From NCBI RefSeq assembly GCF_028596025.1, contig NZ_CP117167.1, forward strand, positions 868,001-932,000: a stretch of DNA of 64,000 nt, given 5' to 3'. This DNA comes from Mucilaginibacter jinjuensis (GTDB lineage Bacteria > Bacteroidota > Bacteroidia > Sphingobacteriales > Sphingobacteriaceae). The position numbers and the translations under genes were made by a program. This document shows positions 36,417 to 45,010 of the stretch, in pieces (position 1 is the stretch's first letter; each line of letters begins with the position of its first letter). The notes below the pieces were generated by a model. It made no database searches. It had not been told where the DNA came from and was given only the letters and a program-made list of their open reading frames with translations.

Positions 36417-37360
36417 AAGTCTACGCGTTTAAGGGTGTAGTTGGTTAGCAACTGCACATTGTTTTTAATTTCTTCGAGAATGGAGATGGCGGCTTCGTTA
36501 ATCATGTTTTGCCGGGTATCTATATTCGCAGTTACCCGGTAGGTGAAATCATACGCCGAAAACTTGTATCCAACGGTTGGTTTAATGCGCTGGTTGTACC
36601 GGGCTTCAATGGCATGCATCAGGTCGGCGCTTTTCTCTATTTTACTTAGTTTGGTAACTGCTACGCTATCTGCACTTTCGCCGGTTATCATGGGTTGCAT
36701 GCTAATATGCAATGGCACATCGTTAAACAGCTGCGAATTAAAATTCAAAACATAAGGTGTGGCAAAATCGTCCTTACCTACCAGGTACTTATCAAAAAAC
36801 AAGTCGAAAAACATTTTAGTGTCCAGGTCGATGATCAGCGATTGCTGGTTTTTAAACTGATGATCGAGTGCCTCCATAAATTGTTCTATCTCACTTTTCG
36901 TTTTCTTATCGCGCACGAAAGCATATTTTTCCTGTAGTTCACTTTTCAACGTCTGCCAGTTTTCTACTATTTTATCCTGGTTTAAAATGGATTTTATTTT
37001 GCCGGTATCGGCATTTGGCTGTATCAGCGCATTGCACTTAACGTTATCAATGCTGCACATCAGGTTCATCATATCCTGCATAGATGATGGATAAAATGAT
37101 ATGATGTTATCAACAATATTTACATCGTATATAAAACCGTTGTGTGGCTCAGAATAGATCTTGCTTACCAGAAACTCTCGTTTGGTTTCGGCATGTGTTT
37201 TTACCACGCCGGTTTGTTTAACCACTACGGTTTGCTCGCAGCGGTAGCGAAATTGTTCGGTTGGTACCGGCATATTGGTAGTAGTTACAGGCTGTGAAAT
37301 GATGGCCGGTTTAGGTTCAGTAGTAATTTCCTGATCCTCAAAAAAAGTGAATCTGTTCAT
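36413..37360 (-). CDS. unrecognised first gene of the PAAR-like cluster
   Basis: The 315-residue protein is soluble, without a signal peptide or membrane helix. Residues 1-40 are rich in Pro, Thr and Gln and probably flexible. The rest mixes helices and strands, with a conserved-looking C-terminus (AYDFTYRVTANIDTRQNMINEAAISILEEI). I recognise no domain. Being first and sharing a 4-bp overlap with the PAAR-like gene, it could be a chaperone, adaptor or the loaded effector of that protein. This is inference from position only. Confidence 0.7.
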   Translation of the reverse strand: MNRFTFFEDQEITTEPKPAIISQPVTTTNMPVPTEQFRYRCEQTVVVKQTGVVKTHAETKREFLVSKIYSEPHNGFIYDVNIVDNIISFYPSSMQDMMNLMCSIDNVKCNALIQPNADTGKIKSILNQDKIVENWQTLKSELQEKYAFVRDKKTKSEIEQFMEALDHQFKNQQSLIIDLDTKMFFDLFFDKYLVGKDDFATPYVLNFNSQLFNDVPLHISMQPMITGESADSVAVTKLSKIEKSADLMHAIEARYNQRIKPTVGYKFSAYDFTYRVTANIDTRQNMINEAAISILEEIKNNVQLLTNYTLKRVDL

Positions 37361-37500
37361 AGGGGTATTATGATTATGAATTGGTTGTTAGTAATTGACT
37401 AACGAACTATCTGTCAGAATGTTTATTTCTTTAAATGAAAAATCGATTAATTTTTGAGAAAGATAACGAGAGGGGGATCTACTGGGAAATTTTCGCACAA

Positions 37501-37532
37501 AAAAAGCGACCAGGTAATCCTGATCGCTTTTT
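37501..37532 (-). terminator. carA terminator
   Basis: A 14-base stem with one mismatch (37501-37514 with 37519-37532, loop TAAT) is followed by a T run on the minus strand. It starts 20 bases after the carA stop codon. Confidence 0.85.
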
Positions 37533-37552
37533 AGTATAAAGTGTGTCTTTAA

Positions 37553-38653
37553 TTATTTCATCATTTCGATAAAATCATCAAACAGGTACCTGCTATCGTG
37601 CGGGCCTGGAGATGATTCAGGGTGGTATTGTACCGAGAAGGCGTTTTTGCCTTTTACACGGATACCTTCTATCGATTGGTCGTTTAAGTTAACGTGGGTA
37701 ATTTCTACCTTTTCTGATGCGCGAACTGCTTCTGGCACTACACCAAAACCGTGGTTTTGCGAAGTAACCTCGCAATGGTTTTTGATGATGTTTTTAACCG
37801 GGTGGTTTAATCCGCGGTGGCCGTTAAACATCTTTTTAGTCGGGATATCATTAGCCAAAGCCAGTAATTGGTGGCCTAAGCAAATGCCGAACATTGGTTT
37901 TTCTGATGCTAAAATATCTTTTACAGTGTCAACAGCGTAAGGCATTGCCGATGGATCGCCGGGGCCGTTTGAGATAAAGTAACCGTTTGGCTCAAAATCG
38001 GCTTCCATTTCTTTAAATGTAGTTTTGGCCGGGTATACCTTGGCAAAAACGTTACGTTTAGAGAAGTTACGCAGGATGTTTTTCTTCACGCCTAAATCTA
38101 AAACCGCAACACGATAAGGTGCATCAGCATCGCCAACGGTATAAGTTTCGGTAGTTGATACTTGTGACGAAAGTTCCAGTCCGTCCATTGAAGGTACGGC
38201 AGCCAGTTTTTCTTTCAGCTCATCCAGATCCAAAATCTCTGAAGAGATGATGGCATTCATAGCTCCTTTTTCGCGGATGTAGCGAACCAGCTCACGGGTA
38301 TCAATATCAGAAATACTTACCAGGTTTTGCTCCTGAAAATAATCCTGGATAGATTCGTCGGCCTGTTTGCGGCTGTAAGCAATGTTGTAGTTCTTACAAA
38401 CCAGACCAGCAATCTGAATTTTTTCAGACTCTACTTCTTCGTGCGTAATACCATAATTGCCGATGTGGGCATTAGTGGTAACCATAATTTGCCCGAAGTA
38501 AGAAGGGTCGGTAAAAATCTCCTGGTAACCGGTCATTCCTGTGTTAAAACAGATCTCTCCGGTGGTGGTGCCTATCTTCCCGGCAGCTTTACCATGAAAA
38601 ACGGTACCGTCAGCCAGTAATAATACAGCCGGTAACTTGGTGTAGTTGGTCAT
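37553..38653 (-). CDS. carA: carbamoyl-phosphate synthase small subunit
   Basis: The 366-residue glutaminase subunit hydrolyses glutamine and feeds ammonia to the large subunit (carB), for arginine and pyrimidine synthesis in the cytoplasm. The N-terminal CPSase_sm domain (about 8-140) contains GEICFNTGMTGYQEI. The class I glutamine amidotransferase domain has nucleophile C258 in GICLGHQL and partners H344 and E346 in QYHPESSPGPHD. Length is normal. carB is not next to it in this window. A good -7 box lies about 105 bases upstream, so the mRNA has a leader of nearly 100 bases. Confidence 0.97.
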   Translation of the reverse strand: MTNYTKLPAVLLLADGTVFHGKAAGKIGTTTGEICFNTGMTGYQEIFTDPSYFGQIMVTTNAHIGNYGITHEEVESEKIQIAGLVCKNYNIAYSRKQADESIQDYFQEQNLVSISDIDTRELVRYIREKGAMNAIISSEILDLDELKEKLAAVPSMDGLELSSQVSTTETYTVGDADAPYRVAVLDLGVKKNILRNFSKRNVFAKVYPAKTTFKEMEADFEPNGYFISNGPGDPSAMPYAVDTVKDILASEKPMFGICLGHQLLALANDIPTKKMFNGHRGLNHPVKNIIKNHCEVTSQNHGFGVVPEAVRASEKVEITHVNLNDQSIEGIRVKGKNAFSVQYHPESSPGPHDSRYLFDDFIEMMK

Positions 38654-38757
38654 TATTAAAAAAAGTTGAATGATTAATACTGAGGTGCTTAGCGTAAGAA
38701 ATAGCTCCTCGAAACAGGGTAGAAAACATGAAGTGGTTGACCTCTGGATTCACGCTG

Positions 38758-38765
38758 CAAAAATA
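38758..38765 (-). promoter_or_regulatory. -7 promoter box of carA
   Basis: On the minus strand the sequence reads TATTTTTGC, an exact TAnnTTTG match. It lies in the carA/panB divergent region. A long leader between it and the carA start could hold control elements, but I saw no riboswitch fold. Confidence 0.5.
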
Positions 38766-38820
38766 CGATTTTTAAATCTGTATGTTAAGTAAAATTTAAA
38801 TAATTTATAAAAGTAGTTTC

Positions 38821-38828
38821 TACCTTTG
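38821..38828 (+). promoter_or_regulatory. -7 promoter box of panB
   Basis: TACCTTTG is an exact match to TAnnTTTG, 25 bases before the panB start codon. The -33 box is not clear. Confidence 0.6.
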
Positions 38829-38852
38829 CTTCGCATCTAAAAAATAAGTGCC

Positions 38853-39668
38853 ATGTCTGTAAATAAAGAGATCAAACGCGTTACCACTAATACCCTGCAG
38901 GAGATGAAAAACCGTGGCGAGAAAATTGCCATGCTTACCGCCTACGATTACTCGATGGCTAAGATTGTTGACGATGCAGGGATGGATGTAATACTGGTTG
39001 GCGATTCGGCATCGAATGTAATGGCCGGTCATGAAACTACTTTACCTATTACGCTGGATCAGATGATCTATCATGCCTCATCTGTAGTACGTGGCGCAAG
39101 CCGCTCATTGGTGGTGGTGGATTTGCCTTTTGGTTCGTACCAGGGCAATTCTAAAGAAGCACTGAACTCGGCCATCCGTATTATGAAAGAAGCGGGTGCG
39201 CATGCTGTTAAAATAGAAGGTGGTGTTGAGATTGCCGAATCAGTAAGCCGCATCCTTACTGCAGGTATCCCGGTAATGGGGCACCTGGGTTTAACGCCGC
39301 AGTCTATCTATAAATTTGGCACCTATACTGTAAGGGCTAAAGAAGAAGCCGAAGCCCAAAAACTTAAAGAAGACGCTTTGAAATTACAGGAGTTGGGTTG
39401 CTTTGGTGTAGTGCTGGAGAAAATCCCTGCTGCCTTAGCCAAAGAAGTAACCGAAAGCCTGCAAATACCTACTATAGGTATCGGAGCCGGTCAGCATTGT
39501 TCGGGCCAGGTATTGGTGATCCATGATATGCTGGGTTTGAACAAAGGTTTCCGCCCACGCTTTCTTCGCCAGTATGCCAGTTTATACGATGTAATGAATG
39601 AGGCGATTAAAGGCTACGTGAGCGACGTTAAGGCTGAAGATTTCCCGAACGAGAAGGAACAGTATTAG
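38853..39668 (+). CDS. panB: 3-methyl-2-oxobutanoate hydroxymethyltransferase
   Basis: The 271-residue enzyme makes ketopantoate from alpha-ketoisovalerate and methylenetetrahydrofolate, the first step of pantothenate and CoA synthesis. It forms a TIM barrel. Typical stretches are [46 protein letters not shown] and [16 protein letters not shown]; acidic residues in GDS and EGG bind the metal and substrate. Length is normal. It is divergent from carA and upstream of the pseudouridine synthase gene on the same strand, with a repeat-rich gap between. Confidence 0.97.
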   Translation: MSVNKEIKRVTTNTLQEMKNRGEKIAMLTAYDYSMAKIVDDAGMDVILVGDSASNVMAGHETTLPITLDQMIYHASSVVRGASRSLVVVDLPFGSYQGNSKEALNSAIRIMKEAGAHAVKIEGGVEIAESVSRILTAGIPVMGHLGLTPQSIYKFGTYTVRAKEEAEAQKLKEDALKLQELGCFGVVLEKIPAALAKEVTESLQIPTIGIGAGQHCSGQVLVIHDMLGLNKGFRPRFLRQYASLYDVMNEAIKGYVSDVKAEDFPNEKEQY

Positions 39669-39943
39669 AAGAGAGTCCGGAAGTATGGAAGACCGAAAGT
39701 CCGGAAGAAGGACTGAAAGATATAAGACAAAGGACAAAAGAATAAATATAAGAACGTCATGCTGAACTTGTTTCGGCACCCCACACGCTAAGTCTGCGAA
39801 CAATAAACGTTTGCTACCTGTCCCGTGGGTTCCCGATCCCAACAATAGTCGGGACGGGATGACGGGAATTTTAAAACAAAACAACACACGATAAGTGTTA
39901 TACTTCCGGACCTCGGACTTCCCGTCTTCCGGACTAAAAAATT
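39669..39943. repeat. nested palindromic repeats between panB and rluA-like gene
   Basis: Outer inverted pieces (AGTCCGGAAG near 39674 and CTTCCGGACT near 39925) enclose a left half of the GTCATG...GGCACCCCA element (about 39757-39784) and a second GC-rich piece with a GTCCCG/CGGGAC inverted repeat (about 39820-39860). I see no gene. The arrangement looks like repeats inserted into one another. Confidence 0.7.
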
Positions 39944-40687
39944 ATGGCAAACGTCTCTTTCGATATAACTGATAACGACATCCTGTACGAGGATAACCAC
40001 CTGATTGCCGTTAACAAACGCGCAGGCGATATTGTACAGGTTGATGATACCGGCGATGAACCGCTGGATGAAAAGGTTAAAAAGTATATCGCCAAAAAAT
40101 ATAATAAGCCTAATGGTGCTTTTCTGGGTGTGGTGCACAGGTTAGATAGACCGGTAAGTGGTGTGATCCTTTTCGCTAAAACCAGCAAAGCATTAGAGCG
40201 CATGAACGAGTTGTTTAAAACCCGCCAAATGCGCAAGATCTATTATGCCGTAGTGCGTAATCGCCCAAACCCGCCTTATGGTAATTTGGTACACTGGCTG
40301 GTTAAAAACCCCAAGAAAAATGTAACCACCGCACATGGACATGAAGTAAAAGGCAGCTTGCGGTCCGAACTGCATTACCGCATGGTTGGCGAGCTGAACG
40401 GTTATTACCTGATACAAGTAAACCCGATCACTGGTCGCCCGCATCAGATTAGGGTGCAACTGGCATCATTAAACAGCCCAATTGTGGGGGATAATAAATA
40501 TGGTTATCCACGCGGCAGTCTGCGCAAGAGTATTTGTCTGCATGCGCGTCGCCTGCAATTTATCCACCCTGTAAAAAACGAACCTATCGATATTAAAGCC
40601 CCGTTACCTAAAGATGGTTTCTGGGAGAAGTTTGCGCATTTGGTGAATGATAGTGATGATGATTCTGTGATAAGGGGGGAAGAATAG
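39944..40687 (+). CDS. RluA family pseudouridine synthase
   Basis: The 247-residue enzyme converts specific uridines in RNA to pseudouridine. The catalytic aspartate is D68 in the motif VVHRLDRPVSG. A second family motif is GRPHQIRVQLA (near 165-175). There is no S4 domain, so it is a short RluA/RluC-type enzyme; the target (23S rRNA or tRNA) cannot be told. It follows panB but the gap of 275 bases with repeats argues against simple co-transcription. Confidence 0.92.
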   Translation: MANVSFDITDNDILYEDNHLIAVNKRAGDIVQVDDTGDEPLDEKVKKYIAKKYNKPNGAFLGVVHRLDRPVSGVILFAKTSKALERMNELFKTRQMRKIYYAVVRNRPNPPYGNLVHWLVKNPKKNVTTAHGHEVKGSLRSELHYRMVGELNGYYLIQVNPITGRPHQIRVQLASLNSPIVGDNKYGYPRGSLRKSICLHARRLQFIHPVKNEPIDIKAPLPKDGFWEKFAHLVNDSDDDSVIRGEE

Positions 40688-40728
40688 AATCTTTTAAGAG
40701 AGTAAAGAATCGAGACTTTAAAAAAAGT

Positions 40729-40812
40729 ACGTCATTGCGAGGTACGAAGCAATCCCCTACATACAGAGCCGCTCTGTAAAGTTTGCGATTGCTTCGTACC
40801 TCGCAATGACGT
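40729..40812. repeat. palindromic repeat, type GTCATTGCGAGG, copy 1
   Basis: Perfect 26-base arms (40729-40754 and 40787-40812) enclose a 32-base loop. It lies between the convergent pseudouridine synthase and dehydrogenase genes. Confidence 0.92.
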
Positions 40813-40836
40813 TCAGGGAGAAAATCCGAAATCAAT

Positions 40837-41826
40837 TTACAATCCCAATACCTTGTTCCAAATCACCTCATCAACAGGGATCCCGTTTTTCATATTTCGC
40901 TCACGGGTTTTTAAAGTGCCTTCGCCAGGGAAGCGGATTGGGTTTTCAGCATCAATTAAACTGCTTGATTTGGTATAAGTTATAATTTGCTCAATCAGGT
41001 TATCGGTTAAAGTATCATCATTGGGTTTAATGCAGATAAATACCTGCGATACACCGCTTTCAGCTTTATTTTCCGAAACTTTGGCGGTTGAGTTACCTCC
41101 GCTTAAAATAGTAACCAACAGGTCGAGCATTAAAGATAATCCCGAGCCCTTCCAAAATCCTACGGGCAGTAAACGTTGCGTTTCGATAATTTCAGCTGCA
41201 TTTACAGACAGATTTCCTGCTTTATCATAACCACCAGGCAGTGGTAATTCCTCGCCGGATGAACGGTATTGCTGCAATTTGCCAAATGAGTATTGCGAAA
41301 CTGCCATGTCCAGTACTACATCGCCACCTTTGCGGGGCACAGCTATAATAATAGGATTGTTGCCCAGGCGCGGGTCAATACCTCCCCAGGGTGGCAGGTT
41401 GGCAATGGTATTGGTAAAGCATATACCTATGCACCCAGCCTCGGCAGCTTGCCAGCCGTAAGTGCCGCCGCGCATCCAGTGGTTGGTATCTTTAATAGCC
41501 ACGCAACCTATGCCGTGTTGTTGTGCCAGTTGTATGGCCCTATCCATGCAGAAACGGGCGTTGAGCATGCCTGGTCCGTAATTGCCATTCCAGCGTTCTA
41601 CTAAACCTATGCCGGTTTCGGCTGTTGGTTCAGCATCTGGTTTTACATGGCCTTCTTTCACAAATTTTACAAATACCGGGAAACGGTTTAACCCGTGCGT
41701 ATAAACCCCATCGCGACTGTTTTCGGCAAAAATGGTGGCTATAGCTTCGGCTTTGGCAGGAGTAAAGTTTAACTTTAAAAGTATGCGGTTAAACTCGGCT
41801 TGCATTTGTTGGAAAGGGATGCGCAT
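40837..41826 (-). CDS. dlgD: Ldh-family oxidoreductase, 2,3-diketo-L-gulonate reductase type
   Basis: The 329-residue protein fits the malate/L-lactate dehydrogenase family with an unusual NAD-binding fold (PF02615). It aligns best in memory with DlgD/YiaK: THGLNRFPVFV with the catalytic histidine H44, DTNHWMRGGTYGWQAAEAG, and the GFWKGSGLSLMLDLL segment. DlgD reduces 2,3-diketo-L-gulonate with NADH in L-ascorbate and related sugar-acid use. No other genes of that route are nearby, so the physiological substrate could be a related alpha-keto acid. Confidence 0.8.
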   Translation of the reverse strand: MRIPFQQMQAEFNRILLKLNFTPAKAEAIATIFAENSRDGVYTHGLNRFPVFVKFVKEGHVKPDAEPTAETGIGLVERWNGNYGPGMLNARFCMDRAIQLAQQHGIGCVAIKDTNHWMRGGTYGWQAAEAGCIGICFTNTIANLPPWGGIDPRLGNNPIIIAVPRKGGDVVLDMAVSQYSFGKLQQYRSSGEELPLPGGYDKAGNLSVNAAEIIETQRLLPVGFWKGSGLSLMLDLLVTILSGGNSTAKVSENKAESGVSQVFICIKPNDDTLTDNLIEQIITYTKSSSLIDAENPIRFPGEGTLKTRERNMKNGIPVDEVIWNKVLGL

Positions 41827-41830
41827 TGTT

Positions 41831-41868
41831 TAGTTGTGAATGAGTGAGGGAGTGAATGAGTGAGTGAT
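41831..41868. repeat. GTGAATGAGTGAG simple repeat, copy 1
   Basis: A short run built of the words GTGAATGAGTGAG and AGTGAATGAGTGAG lies directly before the next palindrome. The same words recur at 45011-45043, 49641-49677 and inverted at 45157-45195 and 49691-49727. Confidence 0.7.
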
Positions 41869-41879
41869 ACCAAAAAAGT

Positions 41880-41962
41880 ACGTCATTGCGAGGAACGAAG
41901 CAATCACTAACTATACAGAGACGCTCTATAGGTCGGGGTTGCTGCGTACCTCGCAATGACGT
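41880..41962. repeat. palindromic repeat, type GTCATTGCGAGG, copy 2
   Basis: Left arm 41880-41905 and right arm 41938-41962 are inverted copies with a few mismatches (AACGAAGC against TACGCAGC). It lies between the ADH gene end and the dlgD start, both on the minus strand. Confidence 0.88.
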
Positions 41963-42000
41963 GCAAGTTAAATCCGAAATCGAAAATCCGATATCCGAAA

Positions 42001-43041
42001 TTAAATAGTCGCCATATCAATTACAAAACGGTAGCGTACGTCGCCTTTAATCATGCGTTCGTAGGCAGTGTCGATGTAATCAATCGGGATAATTTCGATG
42101 TCAGAAACAATGTTATGCTCGGCGCAGTAATCCAACATTTCCTGGGTTTCGGCAATACCGCCAATCATTGAACCGGCAATGCTTCTGCGACGGCCAATTA
42201 ATGGGAACGCAGCCAGGGTAGGTGATTCTGGTGGCACACCTAATAAAATCATGGTACCATCAACCTTTAACATCTGTAAATAGAAGTTGTACTCGTGTTG
42301 TGCAGAGATAGTGTTGATGATAAAATCCAGTGAGTTTGCTGCTTCGGCAACCTGTGCTTCGTCGCTGGTTACTACAAAGTGATGGGCACCCAGTTTTTCA
42401 GCATCTGCCTTTTTGTTTGGCGAAGTACTTAATACCGTTACTTCTGCGCCTTTTGATACAGCCAGTTTAACAGCCATGTGGCCTAAACCGCCTAAACCTA
42501 AAACACCAACTTTATGGCCTTTGCCAATTTTCCAGTGCATAATAGGCGAGTAGGTAGTTATACCTGCGCATAATAAAGGAGCAACAGCCGCCAAATCCAG
42601 TTTTTCTGAAATTCTTAGCGTGTACTGCTCGTCGGTTACAATTTGGTTCGAGTAGCCACCGTAAGTTGGGGTGCCTTCTTTATCGCGGCCATTGTAAGTA
42701 GCAATCATGCCTAAGTCGCAATACTGCTCATTGCCTGCCAGGCAGTTAGGGCAATGGCGGCACGAGTCAACAAAACAACCGATACCAGCCAGGTCGCCAA
42801 CTTTAAATTTGGTTACTTCGCTGCCAATTTTGGTAATGCGGCCAACAATTTCGTGCCCAGGTACCATTGGGAAAATACCGCTTCCCCATTCGTCACGTAC
42901 CTGGTGAATGTCTGAGTGGCAAACGCCACAATAGGCAATTTCGATTTGTACGTCTTTAGGACCTACTTCACGGCGTTCGAAATTAAAGGGTTCTAAATGT
43001 GCATGCGCTTTTGGAGCTGCATAAGCTTTTGCTGCAATCAT
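42001..43041 (-). CDS. zinc-dependent NAD(P) alcohol dehydrogenase (YahK/CAD type)
   Basis: The 346-residue enzyme is a medium-chain dehydrogenase. Catalytic zinc ligands are in CGVCHSDIH and GHEIVG; the structural zinc is held by four cysteines in CVDSCRHCPNCLAGNEQYC. The nucleotide-binding loop is LGLGGLGHMAVKLA. The layout matches YahK-like aldehyde reductases and cinnamyl-alcohol dehydrogenases, which prefer NADPH and broad aldehydes. Length is normal. It precedes dlgD on the same strand but the repeat between makes co-transcription uncertain. Confidence 0.92.
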   Translation of the reverse strand: MIAAKAYAAPKAHAHLEPFNFERREVGPKDVQIEIAYCGVCHSDIHQVRDEWGSGIFPMVPGHEIVGRITKIGSEVTKFKVGDLAGIGCFVDSCRHCPNCLAGNEQYCDLGMIATYNGRDKEGTPTYGGYSNQIVTDEQYTLRISEKLDLAAVAPLLCAGITTYSPIMHWKIGKGHKVGVLGLGGLGHMAVKLAVSKGAEVTVLSTSPNKKADAEKLGAHHFVVTSDEAQVAEAANSLDFIINTISAQHEYNFYLQMLKVDGTMILLGVPPESPTLAAFPLIGRRRSIAGSMIGGIAETQEMLDYCAEHNIVSDIEIIPIDYIDTAYERMIKGDVRYRFVIDMATI

Positions 43042-43207
43042 ATTGATGAGATGTGTGTTAGTTTATCGTAAAAATAAGGCTCGTTTTTGTAAACTTTTGT
43101 AATATTAAAAACATAATTAAAAGCTGCGGTTTTAAGCGCTGTTAATGAGCTTTTAATACTTAACAAAATAACAACCCGTAGCCGCCGTTAACTAAGCGGG
43201 GATTTGT

Positions 43208-43215
43208 TATTTTTG
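43208..43215 (+). promoter_or_regulatory. -7 promoter box of the lipoprotein gene
   Basis: TATTTTTG matches TAnnTTTG exactly and is followed by CAC; it lies 14 bases before the start codon at 43229. Confidence 0.55.
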
Positions 43216-43228
43216 CACGCTGATACTC

Positions 43229-43726
43229 ATGAAGAAAAGTTTAATTGTTTTTGTGCTTGCCGGGTTGGTGATATTGGGCGTTAATTCGTGCAAAAAGGAC
43301 GACCAAAGTTCGCTTAACCATTACCTTACAGTTTCGCCATGGACGCTGGCCTCGATACAGGTGTATACCTATATAGGCTCGTCGTTAATAGAGACTGATA
43401 CATTGAATACTACCTGTACGCTTAAGCAGAAATTTACATTTAATGGGGATCAAAGCTGCTCGTATGATAATTTTATTTGCAGGGATACCACCTCAAAAGG
43501 GCAATGGCAGTTTAGTGATGATAAGTTAACCCTGCAATCAAACATGGTATGCCATGATACTACCAATGTTGGCCGGCGCGATACTATTGATATGCCTTTT
43601 AAAAATTCGCAGATCATTAACCTCGGTGGTTATTCGCTCGTATTACAAACGGGCGATATTAACGCCTATTTTACATCTACAACTAAAAGGGTGATCAAAA
43701 GGTGGAGTTTTATTCATCAGGATTAA
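43229..43726 (+). CDS. lipocalin-like lipoprotein, hypothetical
   Basis: The 165-residue precursor has a lipoprotein signal (hydrophobic helix then GVNSC, with the lipid-bearing cysteine near residue 21, followed by KKDD). The mature part is a beta-sheet domain with the pattern PWTLASIQVY, QKFTFNGDQSCSYDNF and KGQWQFSDDKLTLQ. This is usual for lipocalin-like/DUF5004-type proteins of Bacteroidota, where the fragment measures or binds something unknown. Cysteines at about 64, 80, 87 and 110 could pair. It stands in front of purN by chance or as a separate unit. Confidence 0.72.
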   Translation: MKKSLIVFVLAGLVILGVNSCKKDDQSSLNHYLTVSPWTLASIQVYTYIGSSLIETDTLNTTCTLKQKFTFNGDQSCSYDNFICRDTTSKGQWQFSDDKLTLQSNMVCHDTTNVGRRDTIDMPFKNSQIINLGGYSLVLQTGDINAYFTSTTKRVIKRWSFIHQD

Positions 43727-43803
43727 CTCATAATATTGGCTTAGGCTTTAAACTATGGTTCAAAATTTTATATTTGAGTCATTAACAAATTAAAGGGGAT
43801 AAT

Positions 43804-44382
43804 TTGAAAAAGAGAATCGCCATTTTTGCTTCAGGATCGGGCTCAAATGCACAAAAAATTTTGGAGCATTTTAAACGCAGTACAGTTGCCGAAGTGGTAC
43901 TGATACTAAGTAATAACCCACAAGCTTACGTGTTACAACGGGCCGATAACTTCGAGATCCCGTCGCATGCCTTTACACGCCACGAGTTTTTTGATACCGA
44001 CAGTGTAGTTAAACTCCTCAAGAATTTAGAGGTTGACCTGATTGTGCTGGCAGGCTTTTTATGGCTGGTACCGCAATCATTGCTGAAAGCTTTCCCTAAT
44101 CGCATTATCAATATCCACCCATCGTTGTTGCCTAAATATGGCGGCAAGGGTATGTATGGCGATAAAGTACACCAGGCCATATTGGATAACCACGAAGAAG
44201 AATCGGGTATTACGATCCACTTTGTAAACGAGCATTTCGATGAAGGCGAGGTGATCCACCAGTTTAAATTTAAGATAGAACCCACCGATACTTTAGAGAT
44301 CGTAAAGTTTAAAGGCCAGCAATTAGAGCATCATAACTACCCAAGAGTAATAGAAGGGTTGCTGACTAAGATAAAGAGCTGA
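43804..44382 (+). CDS. purN: phosphoribosylglycinamide formyltransferase
   Basis: The 192-residue enzyme transfers a formyl group from 10-formyl-tetrahydrofolate to GAR, step 3 of purine synthesis. Motifs are the glycine loop SGSGSNAQ, N103-x-H105 in IINIHPSLLP and D146 in FDEGEVI, the three catalytic residues. The only start that gives the conserved first strand (KKRIAIFASG) is TTG at 43804, preceded at a good distance by AAAGGGG (about 43790). This unusual start should be kept. purH is 2.6 kb downstream but not in the same transcript. Confidence 0.95.
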   Translation: MKKRIAIFASGSGSNAQKILEHFKRSTVAEVVLILSNNPQAYVLQRADNFEIPSHAFTRHEFFDTDSVVKLLKNLEVDLIVLAGFLWLVPQSLLKAFPNRIINIHPSLLPKYGGKGMYGDKVHQAILDNHEEESGITIHFVNEHFDEGEVIHQFKFKIEPTDTLEIVKFKGQQLEHHNYPRVIEGLLTKIKS

Positions 44383-44491
44383 TATTGGACTTTGGGATAA
44401 AGGACAGAAAGACAAAGGAGTTGAACTCCACCTGTGGCTATTATCTATTGAATCCCTCTTGGAAAGGGATTTGATAAACATCTTCTATTTT

Positions 44492-45010
44492 ATGCAAATA
44501 TTCATAGAAACCGACCGTCTCATAATTCGTGAGTTGTTACCGTCTGATGATGCAGGCATTTTCGAACTCGACTCAGACCCTGAAGTTCATGAATATTTAG
44601 GCAGATCTCCCATTAAAAATATTGAAGAAGCAAGGGATGTAATCGCATTTATCCGCGAGCAATATATAACCAATGGTATTGGCCGCTGGGCTATGGTAGA
44701 GAAAACAAGCGGTAATTTTATCGGTTGGACAGGCTTGAAACTCATCCGCGATACCGTAAATAACCACACTCATTTTTATGATCTCGGCTACCGGTTAATT
44801 AAAAAATACTGGGGTAAAGGATATGCTACAGAATCGGCTATTGCCTGCCGTGATTATGGCTTTAATGAATTGAACCAACCCGTACTTTATGCCATTACAG
44901 ATGTTGGGAATGTAGGTTCGCGTAAAGTACTGGAGAAAGCTGGTTTTACTTGCCTGGAGACTTTTGATTACGATGGCGTGCCACATTTTTGGCTGGAAGG
45001 GAGAAGATAG
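44492..45010 (+). CDS. GNAT acetyltransferase, RimJ/RimL type
   Basis: The 172-residue protein has the pattern ETDRLIIREL at the start, DSDPEVHEYLGRSP, GWTGLKLI, and the acetyl-CoA region GYRLIKKYWGKGYATESA followed by NVGSRKVLEKAGF. This places it in the RimJ/RimL-like group that acetylates protein N-termini or small amines. ATG at 44492 is chosen over an in-frame upstream TTG because homologues begin at the ETDRLxIR strand. The substrate is unknown. Confidence 0.88.
   Translation: MQIFIETDRLIIRELLPSDDAGIFELDSDPEVHEYLGRSPIKNIEEARDVIAFIREQYITNGIGRWAMVEKTSGNFIGWTGLKLIRDTVNNHTHFYDLGYRLIKKYWGKGYATESAIACRDYGFNELNQPVLYAITDVGNVGSRKVLEKAGFTCLETFDYDGVPHFWLEGRR

Noticed and set aside
32358..37360. 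Complete type VI secretion system
   Set aside because: No sheath, tube, baseplate, membrane complex or ClpV-like gene is found in the window. Only a PAAR-like protein is seen.
37361..37552. Promoter of the PAAR-like cluster at GAAAGATA (37458-37465, minus strand TATCTTTC)
   Set aside because: It differs from TAnnTTTG in the last base and would leave a leader of about 90 bases; not strong enough to list.
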